The notes under the pieces were generated by a model. That model was not told where the DNA came from and ran no database searches. It saw only the letters and a list, made by a program, of their open reading frames with translations. The translations under genes were made by a program, and so were the position numbers. From NCBI GenBank assembly GCA_041689775.1, contig JBDNFP010000279.1, positions 1 to 13,553 on the forward strand: a stretch of 13,553 nt of DNA. Reading direction: 5' to 3'. Source of the DNA: JBDNFP01 sp041689775 (GTDB taxonomy: Bacteria > Bacteroidota > Bacteroidia > Cytophagales > Spirosomataceae). Below, piece after piece: positions 1-7,013 of the stretch (position 1 is its first letter; every line of letters starts with the position of its first letter).

Positions 1-171
1 CAAGCGGATATGTGAGGCCAACACCCTTCCGCGCCACCCCTGACCACCTCGCGTACTGTCAACTAACAAATCAAAATAAGATTTATTGAGCTCACCTACA
101 CTGGGTAATCTACCCTTACCAGCGAGTTTAAGCACCAGTCTGTCAACTACTTGCTGCTGATCTGACGGGTC
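1..171 (-). other. In-frame continuation of the downstream membrane-protein gene past a TAA
   Basis: Read on the minus strand, the codons after the TAA that ends the 393-172 frame stay open in the same frame for about 56 codons to the window edge. The peptide begins DPSDQQQVVDRLVLKL and contains LPSVGELNKSYFDLL. It has a normal, soluble, amphipathic composition and does not look like noise. I infer that this is the rest of the neighbouring gene, cut off by a nonsense codon or a sequencing error. An independent gene is less likely, because no ATG occurs in this frame (GTG codons exist). I cannot name the domain. Confidence 0.4.
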
Positions 172-393
172 TTAAAAAAAAGGATACAGTGAGAATAGGG
201 AGGAAATGGTATTAGCCGGTGTTGTAGCATCCAATAGTACCACCTCTCCTTTATCAAGAGCATCGTCTGCGGCTTGAAGTTCCGGCCTCAAATTCCACCA
301 AATTTGGCCAAATAGCAAGGTCAACAGCCCCGTTACCACCAAAAGGATTCGCCTTTCCAGCGCTCTAAGCTTTTGGATTTGGGTTACTTTCAT
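172..393 (-). CDS. Small single-pass membrane protein, possibly prematurely stopped
   Basis: This is the last gene of the phosphorylation operon visible here. It starts 47 bases after the kinase stop if the ATG at 393 is used; a TTG at 426 would add 11 residues (FILTLTKLYD plus start). I prefer the ATG because TTG starts are rarer, although no Shine-Dalgarno sequence supports either. The 73-residue product has a basic N-terminus (KLRALERR), one membrane helix (about residues 16-34, LLVVTGLLTLLFG) and a short acidic outer tail ending in SLYPFF. The stop TAA lies directly on a run of eight T, and the frame continues open after it, so the natural protein may be at least 130 residues long. The N-in/C-out layout matches the kinase and phosphatase upstream. 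I do not recognise the family and have no function to offer beyond membership of this operon. Confidence 0.55.
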   Translation of the reverse strand: MKVTQIQKLRALERRILLVVTGLLTLLFGQIWWNLRPELQAADDALDKGEVVLLDATTPANTISSLFSLYPFF

Positions 394-440
394 ATCGTAC
401 AGTTTAGTTAAGGTAAGAATGAACAAATTCAGGGTTAAAA

Positions 441-2423
441 TTATATGGGATTGCCGACCACCCGAAACCCTACATTCAGATAGCGCTTGCCGTAGCCCGC
501 AGCACCACGAAAGGTAACGGTTGTCTTAATAGGGTTTTTATTCCAATCACCACCTCGGATCACCTTCACATTATTGCGCGGTTTGGTCGTATTTTCTACC
601 CGGGAACGCAAGGCCTGCTCAACCGTTTGCCGATAAAAATCAGCTGAATACCAGTCACTACAAAACTCAGCAACATTTCCAGAGAGATCATAGATACCCA
701 GGGAGTTTGGCAAGAGGCCCTTTACCGCATGCGGCTTATTTTTAGAGTTAGACAGGTTCCAGCCAGCACGATTGGCATACTTACTACCTGAAAACAGAAA
801 CTTATCATGATTCTCTCCTCCGCGCGCGGCGTATTCCCATTGGGCTTCGGTGGGGAGCCTATAGGTGAAGTTTGGATCTTTACTACTCGCCCACTCGCAG
901 AATGCCACCGCGTCCTGATAACGAATGGCAACGACCGGCAAGCCATGAGACGTTCGGGAATAGCCCAAGTTGGTGTAGAAAGGTTTGTTGCCGATATCTA
1001 TATGATAATCATTGCCTGGTTCGAGCCAATCTGGCCAATGCGCCTCAGTGGCATTACAAAATTTCAGATATTCCTCTACGGTTACCTCACGTTCAGCCAT
1101 GTAGAAATCACGTACTTCAACCGTGTGCTCTGGTCGTACTTCTGGATTACCAGCGTTGTCTCCCATGACGTACTCTCCTCCACGGACAAATATCATACGT
1201 CCGGTATGCTCCGAAAAGTAATCTGACCTCTGCTTGTCGGAGGTCCAAGAATAAAGGAGGTACCCGAAGCCCAACAGCCCTATAGCTAATAGCCCTTTTT
1301 TGTTGGGTGATAGCGCATTAACCCAGTGCCACACACTCCCTATCCACCAGAAAGCGGAGGTTCTTTCCGCATCCACTTGTTTCTTTAATAACTTTTTTAA
1401 ATGTTTTTGAGCAATAGGTGTTACGATTTCATCATCAGTAGGCTGACCCACAAGGTCGGTTAATAGCCGGTATGCTTCCTCCCCGTTGCCCTGATGTAGC
1501 GCTTGTTCAGCATCCCATAACTTAGCCGCCATTTCAAATCGGTTTGCCAATTTTTGGGCCGTTTGTGACCAATCAGAAAGGGAGGCCAAACCTCGGTTTT
1601 CCGGATTCTTGGAAAGAATCGGCCGGATTATTTGTTCAAACCAAGCCGGAATTCCGGATTTGACAGACAAAGGCGGAGGCTCTTCATTACAAATGGCTTG
1701 AAGAAGGGTGATATCGGAAACATTGTCTGAGCTACTATACGTTAGCAATTTTCTTTTTGCGTCGTGATAGGGCAAATAACCAGTAACCGCTTCAAAAAGC
1801 ACTACGCCTAAGGCAAAGTAGTCAGCCGCCGGAGTTATATGCACGCTAACATCGGCACATTGTTCGGGAGCGGCATAAACTAGTGTACGAGGCGAGCTAT
1901 TTGAAACACTTAATCGAACCTTACCTTTGGCAAGGGCTATGCCAAAATCGGTGAGAATAAAGTGTCCGCCCGGCGGAGTTTTTTTAATTAAAATATTATC
2001 GGGTTTCACATCCCGATGCGTAATTCCCTTGGGGTGAAATTCGCCAAAGGCACTGCAAAGTTGCTGCCCGATACGACAAACTTCCCCGGGGGTAAGTGTA
2101 TTCCCGCCAGCAAGTACTGCCCTTAAATCACCCCCTTCGATAAATTCGAGAGCTATAAAAGGGAACAGCGCTTGGGTAAGACGTACCTCGACTACCCTAA
2201 CGATATGCAAATGATCAAGACTCTCTAATATGGCAGCTTCCTGTTGAAGCCTTTTTAAATCAGTTTTGGTAAAATTTGGTAAAACTTTAAGGGCAACAAG
2301 CTCCGGAGCCCCAGCTTTGCGGTTAGCCGGGCTAATCCTCGCTTTCAGAATTTTGGCATTTGCAAATGCTATTTCACTAAGCAGTTCGTACCCAGTAAAT
2401 GATTTGTCGTGATCAGTACTCAT
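441..2423 (-). CDS. Transmembrane Ser/Thr protein kinase with extracytoplasmic FGE-sulfatase-fold domain
   Basis: The 660-residue product is a Hanks-type kinase fused to a sensor-like outer domain. Kinase domain (about 10-295): ATP-binding Lys46 in VALKV, probable helix-C Glu62, catalytic loop HRDVKPDN at 136-143, DFG at 159-161 and APE at 185-187, so the catalytic residues are present. The glycine-rich loop is absent: where GxGxxG is expected the sequence reads SEIAFANAKILKA. A helical linker (about 297-355) leads to one membrane helix (about 377-393). An FGE-sulfatase domain follows (about 408-657), with the family marks MIFVRGGEYVMG, RLPTEAQWEYAARGG, SGNVAEF, VIRGGDW and NVGFRVV. Canonical formylglycine-generating enzymes carry active-site cysteines after the RGGS motif; here that stretch has none, so a binding role is more likely than oxidation. 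The gene lies 25 bases after the PP2C stop, so the two are probably cotranscribed. Substrate proteins are unknown; the FHA protein and the phosphatase are the obvious partners. Confidence 0.93.
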   Translation of the reverse strand: MSTDHDKSFTGYELLSEIAFANAKILKARISPANRKAGAPELVALKVLPNFTKTDLKRLQQEAAILESLDHLHIVRVVEVRLTQALFPFIALEFIEGGDLRAVLAGGNTLTPGEVCRIGQQLCSAFGEFHPKGITHRDVKPDNILIKKTPPGGHFILTDFGIALAKGKVRLSVSNSSPRTLVYAAPEQCADVSVHITPAADYFALGVVLFEAVTGYLPYHDAKRKLLTYSSSDNVSDITLLQAICNEEPPPLSVKSGIPAWFEQIIRPILSKNPENRGLASLSDWSQTAQKLANRFEMAAKLWDAEQALHQGNGEEAYRLLTDLVGQPTDDEIVTPIAQKHLKKLLKKQVDAERTSAFWWIGSVWHWVNALSPNKKGLLAIGLLGFGYLLYSWTSDKQRSDYFSEHTGRMIFVRGGEYVMGDNAGNPEVRPEHTVEVRDFYMAEREVTVEEYLKFCNATEAHWPDWLEPGNDYHIDIGNKPFYTNLGYSRTSHGLPVVAIRYQDAVAFCEWASSKDPNFTYRLPTEAQWEYAARGGENHDKFLFSGSKYANRAGWNLSNSKNKPHAVKGLLPNSLGIYDLSGNVAEFCSDWYSADFYRQTVEQALRSRVENTTKPRNNVKVIRGGDWNKNPIKTTVTFRGAAGYGKRYLNVGFRVVGNPI

Positions 2424-2448
2424 GGATGGGCTTTCTTACAGTTTGAAT

Positions 2449-3849
2449 TTAGAGGGTTGGCCCAGTGGATAGCACTATCTTAGAAATGATATTCCAACTT
2501 GCATTAAAGGGTCGCTCGTGGTATATAACCACGGGATATTTGGTATCGGGAAACTGGCAATTAACCATTTCTACGCGCTCACCATACGCTTGGACACCCA
2601 CCTCAAAACCCGATACTCTAACCGAATCAAAATGGACCCATCCACCGATTGGCACGCTAAAAGCTACCAACGAGCTATCGGTAGCAGGTCGTATCACCAC
2701 ACCTCCACCAGCCACCCATACGCTATCCGGCAAACGGATCGTCTCTACCAGAGATAAAGTATCAAAAACCCCTAACCTAAGGGTATCGCCGGCACCAAGG
2801 CTGTCGAGCTGTATTTTTAGTTGTTTAATTTGTTCTGTGGTACTGTCAGTAGGAGTATTGGGAGCTGGGCTAGTCAATAAGCCCGGATTGAAGAACCACA
2901 GACTTCCGGCCACGCTGATCAATATGCCAACTACTGCCCCTACCAGATACTTCCACCAAGTTGCAACTTTTACCAGCTTCTGACTTTCCACAACGTCAGT
3001 TGTGGCCTCCCCGGACCTAATCTCAGGCTCAGGTAGGGCTTCAAACGTTGATATGGGGGGCACCTCCTGAACTAGGGGGGGCTCGGTGGGCGCAAGAGCC
3101 GGGTATAGCACCAATACTACGGTGATGTTATCGTGCCCTCCGGCCTTATTGGCGGCAGCTACCAGAGCTTGTCCCTTCTTGTGTAGAGGCTGGGCAGTTG
3201 TCAGTAAATCGGTAATTTCCTGCCGAGTAATCATATCGGTAAGGCCGTCACTACAAAGTAACAGGTTGTCGCCGGGCAAGAAAGATTCCAAACCAAAATC
3301 AAGGAAATCATCGTCGTCAATCCGGTGGAGAGTTGAGCCGAGCCAACGCCTGATTTGACTCCTACGGGGGTGTTTCATGGCCACCTCCTCGGTCAATTCA
3401 CCCAGGTCTTCTCGTTCGCCCACCATGGAGTGGTCTTTGGTTATCTTGTGAAGGTGCTGGCCGCGTAGCCGGTACATGCGCGAGTCGCCCACGTGCACAT
3501 AGGCCACCTGATTGAGGTTGATATCCACCATAGCGCAGGTGAGTACACAACTCATACGAGCCAGTTGCAATTCGCTCTGACTCTTTTCTACGATACGGTT
3601 ATTAGCCAGTACTACCGCTTCTTTAAGAAGTTGAAGGGGCTCCCCGTTCCCTTTTTGAAAGACCTCTTGTAAGGTGTCTTGGGCGATTTGGGCAGCGATT
3701 TCCCCTCCAACATACCCTCCTACTCCATCAATTGCCGCTACTAACACCTGAGAACTACTCAGGGCCATAGCTACGTACCGATCCTGGTTTTCCTCCCGGT
3801 TTTTGCCCACATCGGTAAGCCCCAAGAATACAATTTGTTTTTGGTCCAT
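2449..3849 (-). CDS. PP2C-family Ser/Thr phosphatase with transmembrane helix and beta-helix-like outer domain
   Basis: The 466-residue product removes phosphate from Ser/Thr and is the likely antagonist of the kinase encoded 25 bases downstream. The PP2C domain spans about residues 5-248. All metal-binding motifs are visible: ENQD at 20-23, DGVGG at 41-45, GDSR at 121-124, SDGLTD at 200-205 and GHDN at 238-241, so it should be active. A Pro/Glu-rich linker (252-290) precedes one membrane helix (about 299-320). The outer part (about 335-466) begins with a short helix (TTEQIKQLKIQLDSL). It then has short beta segments in the pattern of a right-handed parallel beta-helix: DTLRL, DSVWVAGGG, VHFDSVRVSG, VGVQAYG, VEMVNCQF. 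Bacterial PP2C proteins such as PstP also have a membrane helix, but PstP has only a short outer tail, so the outer domain is notable. The N-terminus MDQKQIVFLGLTDVGKNREENQD fits the family start. Confidence 0.93.
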   Translation of the reverse strand: MDQKQIVFLGLTDVGKNREENQDRYVAMALSSSQVLVAAIDGVGGYVGGEIAAQIAQDTLQEVFQKGNGEPLQLLKEAVVLANNRIVEKSQSELQLARMSCVLTCAMVDINLNQVAYVHVGDSRMYRLRGQHLHKITKDHSMVGEREDLGELTEEVAMKHPRRSQIRRWLGSTLHRIDDDDFLDFGLESFLPGDNLLLCSDGLTDMITRQEITDLLTTAQPLHKKGQALVAAANKAGGHDNITVVLVLYPALAPTEPPLVQEVPPISTFEALPEPEIRSGEATTDVVESQKLVKVATWWKYLVGAVVGILISVAGSLWFFNPGLLTSPAPNTPTDSTTEQIKQLKIQLDSLGAGDTLRLGVFDTLSLVETIRLPDSVWVAGGGVVIRPATDSSLVAFSVPIGGWVHFDSVRVSGFEVGVQAYGERVEMVNCQFPDTKYPVVIYHERPFNASWNIISKIVLSTGPTL

Positions 3850-3854
3850 GGGAT

Positions 3855-3938
3855 TTAATTTGGGGGATGATTAACGAGTTCTTTGGCAACGAAACAGGTC
3901 GTGGCTACCAACGCCAACAGGCAAATAAAGTCAAGCAT
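3855..3938 (-). CDS. Putative 27-residue hydrophobic peptide just upstream of the PP2C gene
   Basis: This short frame begins with an ATG and reads MLDFICLLALVATTCF, followed by VAKELVNHPPN and a TAA that lies 5 bases before the PP2C ATG. Residues 3-18 form one hydrophobic helix and the tail is short and polar, as in a tiny membrane protein. An in-frame stop lies a few codons upstream of the ATG, so this start is the only candidate. Support is the composition and the tight operon spacing. There is no clear ribosome binding site. A frame this short may also be chance or leader sequence. Confidence 0.3.
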   Translation of the reverse strand: MLDFICLLALVATTCFVAKELVNHPPN

Positions 3939-4073
3939 TGTAGATATCGATTAGAGAATTCTTCTGGAACTAACCAGGCAAAATCCAGATTAATGTATTT
4001 TCTTCTCAGAGTATTTTGTCCTAGCAAGCGGCTCCTTCCAGATTGGCAGGAAGTTCTTTTTTACTAAGTATTT

Positions 4074-5057
4074 TCAGGATCCAGCACGTTCGGTTCCGGT
4101 ACCGTACCGGAACGTGAGCCCCGTAAACCCGCCAAGCAGTAATGTCGAATTGTCGGGTAAGAGTTGCCACTGAGGCGTAAAACGCTCACTCTCCGGTAAG
4201 GCCACCTCATTGAGCCGGGTGGGTGCAAAAGCAGCTATTTCAAATAGTTCTCTGGTATTATCATAACGGATGCGCAGATGGTTTTCGGCTACCGAATCGT
4301 GTTCTATGAAAATTTCTTTTTTGGTTGAATCATCCCTTTTACCTCGCCCGATGGTGATTTCCTTCTCATGCATTAAATAGCGGTCACGTATACCACCGGG
4401 TCGGGCGTATTCAAGGGTGGCATAGTCTTTACGCTGATTTGCTATTTTTGTTTTCTCTTCAACGGTTAGCTCCCAGTTGGTATTAATGGGTAATGTAAAA
4501 ATCCCCTCTCCAATTATTTCCATTCCCGTAAGGCTATTTAGATCCATATCGAGGGTTTCTGACATACCCGTGATACGTGAAGTTACCGTAACTCGTACGG
4601 TGCTACTTTCTACCACCGCTGAGCTTTCCCGGTGCATGTTTTGTCCGGTATGAATACCAATAACCCTGGCCTCTTGCTCAGGAAATGGCAAACTCACTTT
4701 CCCTTCTTTAATTTCGGGCATTGATACAAAAGAAAATTTCCATGATTTGGATATCCTGCCAGTTTTAGGGAATTGTTTTTGCCGAAGCCGTATTTCTTTG
4801 TAAAAGTTTTCGATAGTGGATTCAAAAATCGTGATGAAATAATTCTTGAAGGAATCGTAATTATTGGGGCTTAGCTGAATGGTAAAGTAGGCATCAAAGA
4901 GCAAACGATCATTGAAACTGGCCCGTGGGATACTTTGCTTAAAGGTTTCCAATATGGTATCAGCAATGACCTGATTAGTAAGACCCATTGTGGCATCTGG
5001 CTTTTTCAGTAAAAAGCCTTTTGTTTTTCCCAACATGACTTTGATTTTTTCTAACAT
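4074..5057 (-). CDS. FHA-domain protein with FhaA-like N-terminal domain
   Basis: The 327-residue soluble protein ends with an FHA phosphothreonine-binding domain (about 227-318): ITIGRG at 234-239 (conserved Gly237-Arg238), NHLRIRYD at 259-266 (His260, Arg262), TRLNEVAL at 280-287 (Asn283) and a final LLLGGFTGLTFRY strand pair. In the usual SxxH motif the Ser position is Ala257, although Ser255 is near. The N-terminal part (about 25-135) has the pattern of the domain at the start of actinobacterial FhaA, with AYFTIQLSPNNYDSF at 56-70 followed by a helical and beta section; I judge this as a resemblance only. No membrane helix is visible. It is the first gene of the FHA-PP2C-kinase string, separated from PP2C by 224 bases that contain only a putative short peptide. 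A reader of kinase output is the natural role, inferred from domain and neighbours. Confidence 0.88.
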   Translation of the reverse strand: MLEKIKVMLGKTKGFLLKKPDATMGLTNQVIADTILETFKQSIPRASFNDRLLFDAYFTIQLSPNNYDSFKNYFITIFESTIENFYKEIRLRQKQFPKTGRISKSWKFSFVSMPEIKEGKVSLPFPEQEARVIGIHTGQNMHRESSAVVESSTVRVTVTSRITGMSETLDMDLNSLTGMEIIGEGIFTLPINTNWELTVEEKTKIANQRKDYATLEYARPGGIRDRYLMHEKEITIGRGKRDDSTKKEIFIEHDSVAENHLRIRYDNTRELFEIAAFAPTRLNEVALPESERFTPQWQLLPDNSTLLLGGFTGLTFRYGTGTERAGS

Positions 5058-5199
5058 AATATTGTACTTTAAAGGGTAAGTAGGTGCTAGGAACTATTGA
5101 TCTGTATATCAGTATATTACAATGTATAAACCACAAACTAATCATGTATAATCACATGGTACCGTTTGGTTCTCGTTAGCTTCTGGGGCCGGGCTAGTG

Positions 5200-5235
5200 G
5201 TTGAAAAATTTCGGCGGCTTCGCCGCTTTTTTAAC
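5200..5235 (-). terminator. Intrinsic terminator, probably bidirectional, after the secreted FGE gene
   Basis: A GC-rich stem, GCGGC (5214-5218) and GCCGC (5222-5226) around a TTC loop, is flanked by GTTGAAAAA (5200-5208) and TTTTTTAAC (5227-5235), which also pair. T runs therefore follow the stem on both strands. The next genes on both sides are on the minus strand, so its job is to end transcription of the FGE gene 110 bases upstream. Outer arms CCGGGCTAG (5189-5197) and CTAGGCCGG (5267-5275) can pair at 8 of 9 positions. Confidence 0.75.
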
Positions 5236-5345
5236 ACAACACGAGCGAATCCACCAGCGGCTAGTGCTAGGCCGGAACGGCTTCCTGCCGTCCCTTACCA
5301 GGCACTTGCCGAAACAAATTTTCCTTACAAGAAGGGGCAGCGCCT

Positions 5346-6683
5346 CTAGTTACTAAGGCTTGCCACCACACGGAAACCCACACTGGTGTAGCGGTACCGG
5401 CGATAAATGCTGCTGCGATCGGCCACACGGGCGCTGTAAGGGTCGTCGCTCCAACTGCCCCCGCGCAGCACAAAAGACTGCTTAGGGCCATACGTTACGT
5501 TTTCCGCATTCGTTTTTCGGGATTCCTCCTGCTTGTACCAGTCCGCAGCATACAAATCCAAGCACCATTCCCATACACTCCCACTCAGATCGTATAAGCC
5601 CAATCCGTTCGCCGACAAACCCTTCACCCCATGAGGTTTTCCCCCAGAATTCTCAGTGGTCCAACCAACAGCCTTTATATCTTTACTGCCTGCATAACTA
5701 TACGAGGCCTGGGAACGACCTCCGCGAGCCGCGTACTCCCACTGCGCCTCCGTGGGTAAACTGTACAACCGACCCCCATCCTGTCCACTCAACCATTCGC
5801 AGTAAGCCTTCGCATCTTCATAGCTCACACCAACCATCGGTAAAGTTAATGAACTCCGTGAGTAGCCTCGTGTTTTATATAACTCATCTGTCCCTGTCTC
5901 TATGTGATAAGCACTCCCCGGCTCCAGCCAAATAGGCCAATGCGTTTTCATTGCCTCACAAAAAGCAAGATACTCCCCCACAGTTACTTCACTCTCCCCC
6001 ATATAATAACCATCCAACTCTACCTCGTGCTCGGGCTGCTCATCAACCTCACCACTTGTGTTGCTCCCCATCGTAAAGCGACCGCCACCTACATAAATCA
6101 TAACCCCACCTACTCTAGAACTGTAACGTGCCACAGGTTCAGACTTGGTGGACTTGGCAAGTGCTTCAACACACTTCTTTTTTTGCGCCACACTATACTC
6201 ATCCCAAGGTTTGTAGACCAACGCCTCCTCATATACACTCCGCGCCGCTGCGTAATTTTTTGCAGCATACAAACCATCCCCCTTGGCCAACGTTATAGAA
6301 AAATTTAACTCTAATTGACACGCTTGCACGCGATTCAAACAATACGCATTCGTGGTCGTGGTCTTATAGCGCAAAGCTTGTTGGTACGACAATAGAGCCT
6401 CCCCGTACTTATTCGAACTAAACAGACCATCGGCCTTAGACTTTAACCGGCCAAACGATACCTCATTGCGGCAGCGCTTTAAAGCCCCCTGAATCTGAAC
6501 GCTTGCCCCTGGATAGCCCTCCAAGATAACCTCGTACTTCGCTACGCAACAACTATAATCCTGCTGTGAAGCGCACGCCTCCGCCTCACGGCTCAACTCC
6601 CCCACCCGGGGACTCAGTTGTTGCCCGTATACCAAATTGGAAAATATCACCAAACAAAAAAGTAAACACTGTATCCTGCTCAT
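5346..6683 (-). CDS. Secreted TPR-like / FGE-sulfatase-fold protein
   Basis: The 445-residue product has a signal peptide (1-20, cut near VYG-QQ) and so acts outside the inner membrane. Residues 28-175 hold three TPR-like helix-pair units with the repeating pattern of an Asp/Tyr-rich turn followed by a YxxAL helix (QDYSCCVAKYEVIL, NKYGEALLSYQQAL, KNYAAARSVYEEAL). Residues about 194-441 form an FGE-sulfatase domain: MIYVGGGRFTMGS, SLPTEAQWEYAARGG, DLSGSVWEW, VLRGGSW and SVGFRVV. The cysteines that a true formylglycine-generating enzyme needs after RGGS are missing (SWSDDPYSARVADRSS), so sulfatase activation is unlikely. The domain is a close paralogue of the outer domain of the kinase at 441-2423: both share HWPxWLEPGxxYHI and GYSRxS with the same spacing. 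A terminator separates it from the FHA gene, so it is its own unit in the same orientation. A partner or decoy ligand of the kinase ectodomain is a reasonable inference. Confidence 0.9.
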   Translation of the reverse strand: MSRIQCLLFCLVIFSNLVYGQQLSPRVGELSREAEACASQQDYSCCVAKYEVILEGYPGASVQIQGALKRCRNEVSFGRLKSKADGLFSSNKYGEALLSYQQALRYKTTTTNAYCLNRVQACQLELNFSITLAKGDGLYAAKNYAAARSVYEEALVYKPWDEYSVAQKKKCVEALAKSTKSEPVARYSSRVGGVMIYVGGGRFTMGSNTSGEVDEQPEHEVELDGYYMGESEVTVGEYLAFCEAMKTHWPIWLEPGSAYHIETGTDELYKTRGYSRSSLTLPMVGVSYEDAKAYCEWLSGQDGGRLYSLPTEAQWEYAARGGRSQASYSYAGSKDIKAVGWTTENSGGKPHGVKGLSANGLGLYDLSGSVWEWCLDLYAADWYKQEESRKTNAENVTYGPKQSFVLRGGSWSDDPYSARVADRSSIYRRYRYTSVGFRVVASLSN

Positions 6684-7013
6684 AGGGTATGATTATTTTT
6701 CGTGCATCAATTTTTTACCATAAACTGGGGTTATACCTTTCAATTAAAAACAATTTTCGGGATTTTAAAAGAAAAGTCCATCTTCCTATTGAAAGAGAAG
6801 GGGGCCCATCTGGGGCAGCAATTGGATGGTGGCGTCCCAATGCCTATTTTTGCCTATTGAATTCAGGAATGGTTTTCTTATATCACAAACATCATTCTGC
6901 CTGATTTGCTTATTACCAATCCATCTAAGTTTTGTATCGGCAAGTAATCTAACACCAATCAACACTTTCACTATCAACGCATTACCCAAATCAGCAGCAA
7001 ACTAAACCCATCC
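6684..7013. other. Divergent intergenic region between the FGE gene and the pirin gene
   Basis: This 330-base AT-rich region separates two genes transcribed away from each other, so it should carry both promoters. I see no convincing gene: the only frames over 60 codons overlap each other on opposite strands and have no family features. A weak Bacteroidota-type promoter candidate for the pirin gene is TTTG at 6905-6908 with TAAGTTTTG at 6926-6934, 17 bases apart; the -7 box has one extra base compared with TAnnTTTG, so I hold this loosely. Small inverted pairs such as ATTGG/CCAAT near 6820-6840 are too short to interpret. Confidence 0.4.

Noticed and set aside
807..1226. Long plus-strand frames within the kinase, PP2C and FGE genes
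   Set aside because: They are antisense shadows of well-supported genes with conserved motifs on the minus strand.
2419..2432. Shared block CCCATCCATGAG before the kinase start (minus) and the pirin start (7006-7017, plus)
   Set aside because: Twelve bases around a start codon in two unrelated genes, with no further similarity either side, is compatible with chance.
4033..4056. Hairpin CTTCC/GGAAG followed by TTCTTTTTT on the plus strand
   Set aside because: The stem has only five pairs and a nine-base loop, the T run is on the strand without a gene, and on the operon strand no T run follows.
3867..4067. Plus-strand frame of 66 codons between the FHA and PP2C genes
   Set aside because: It opposes the operon, has no family feature, and covers the region that should hold minus-strand control signals and the short hydrophobic frame.
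5267..5491. Minus-strand frame of 74 codons overlapping the end of the secreted FGE gene
   Set aside because: It lies in another frame of the conserved RGGSW-to-GFRVV region and has no independent support.
6689..6989. Two overlapping opposite frames of about 70 codons in the divergent intergenic region
   Set aside because: Both lack a plausible start context and any recognisable domain, and each lies across the space needed for two promoters.
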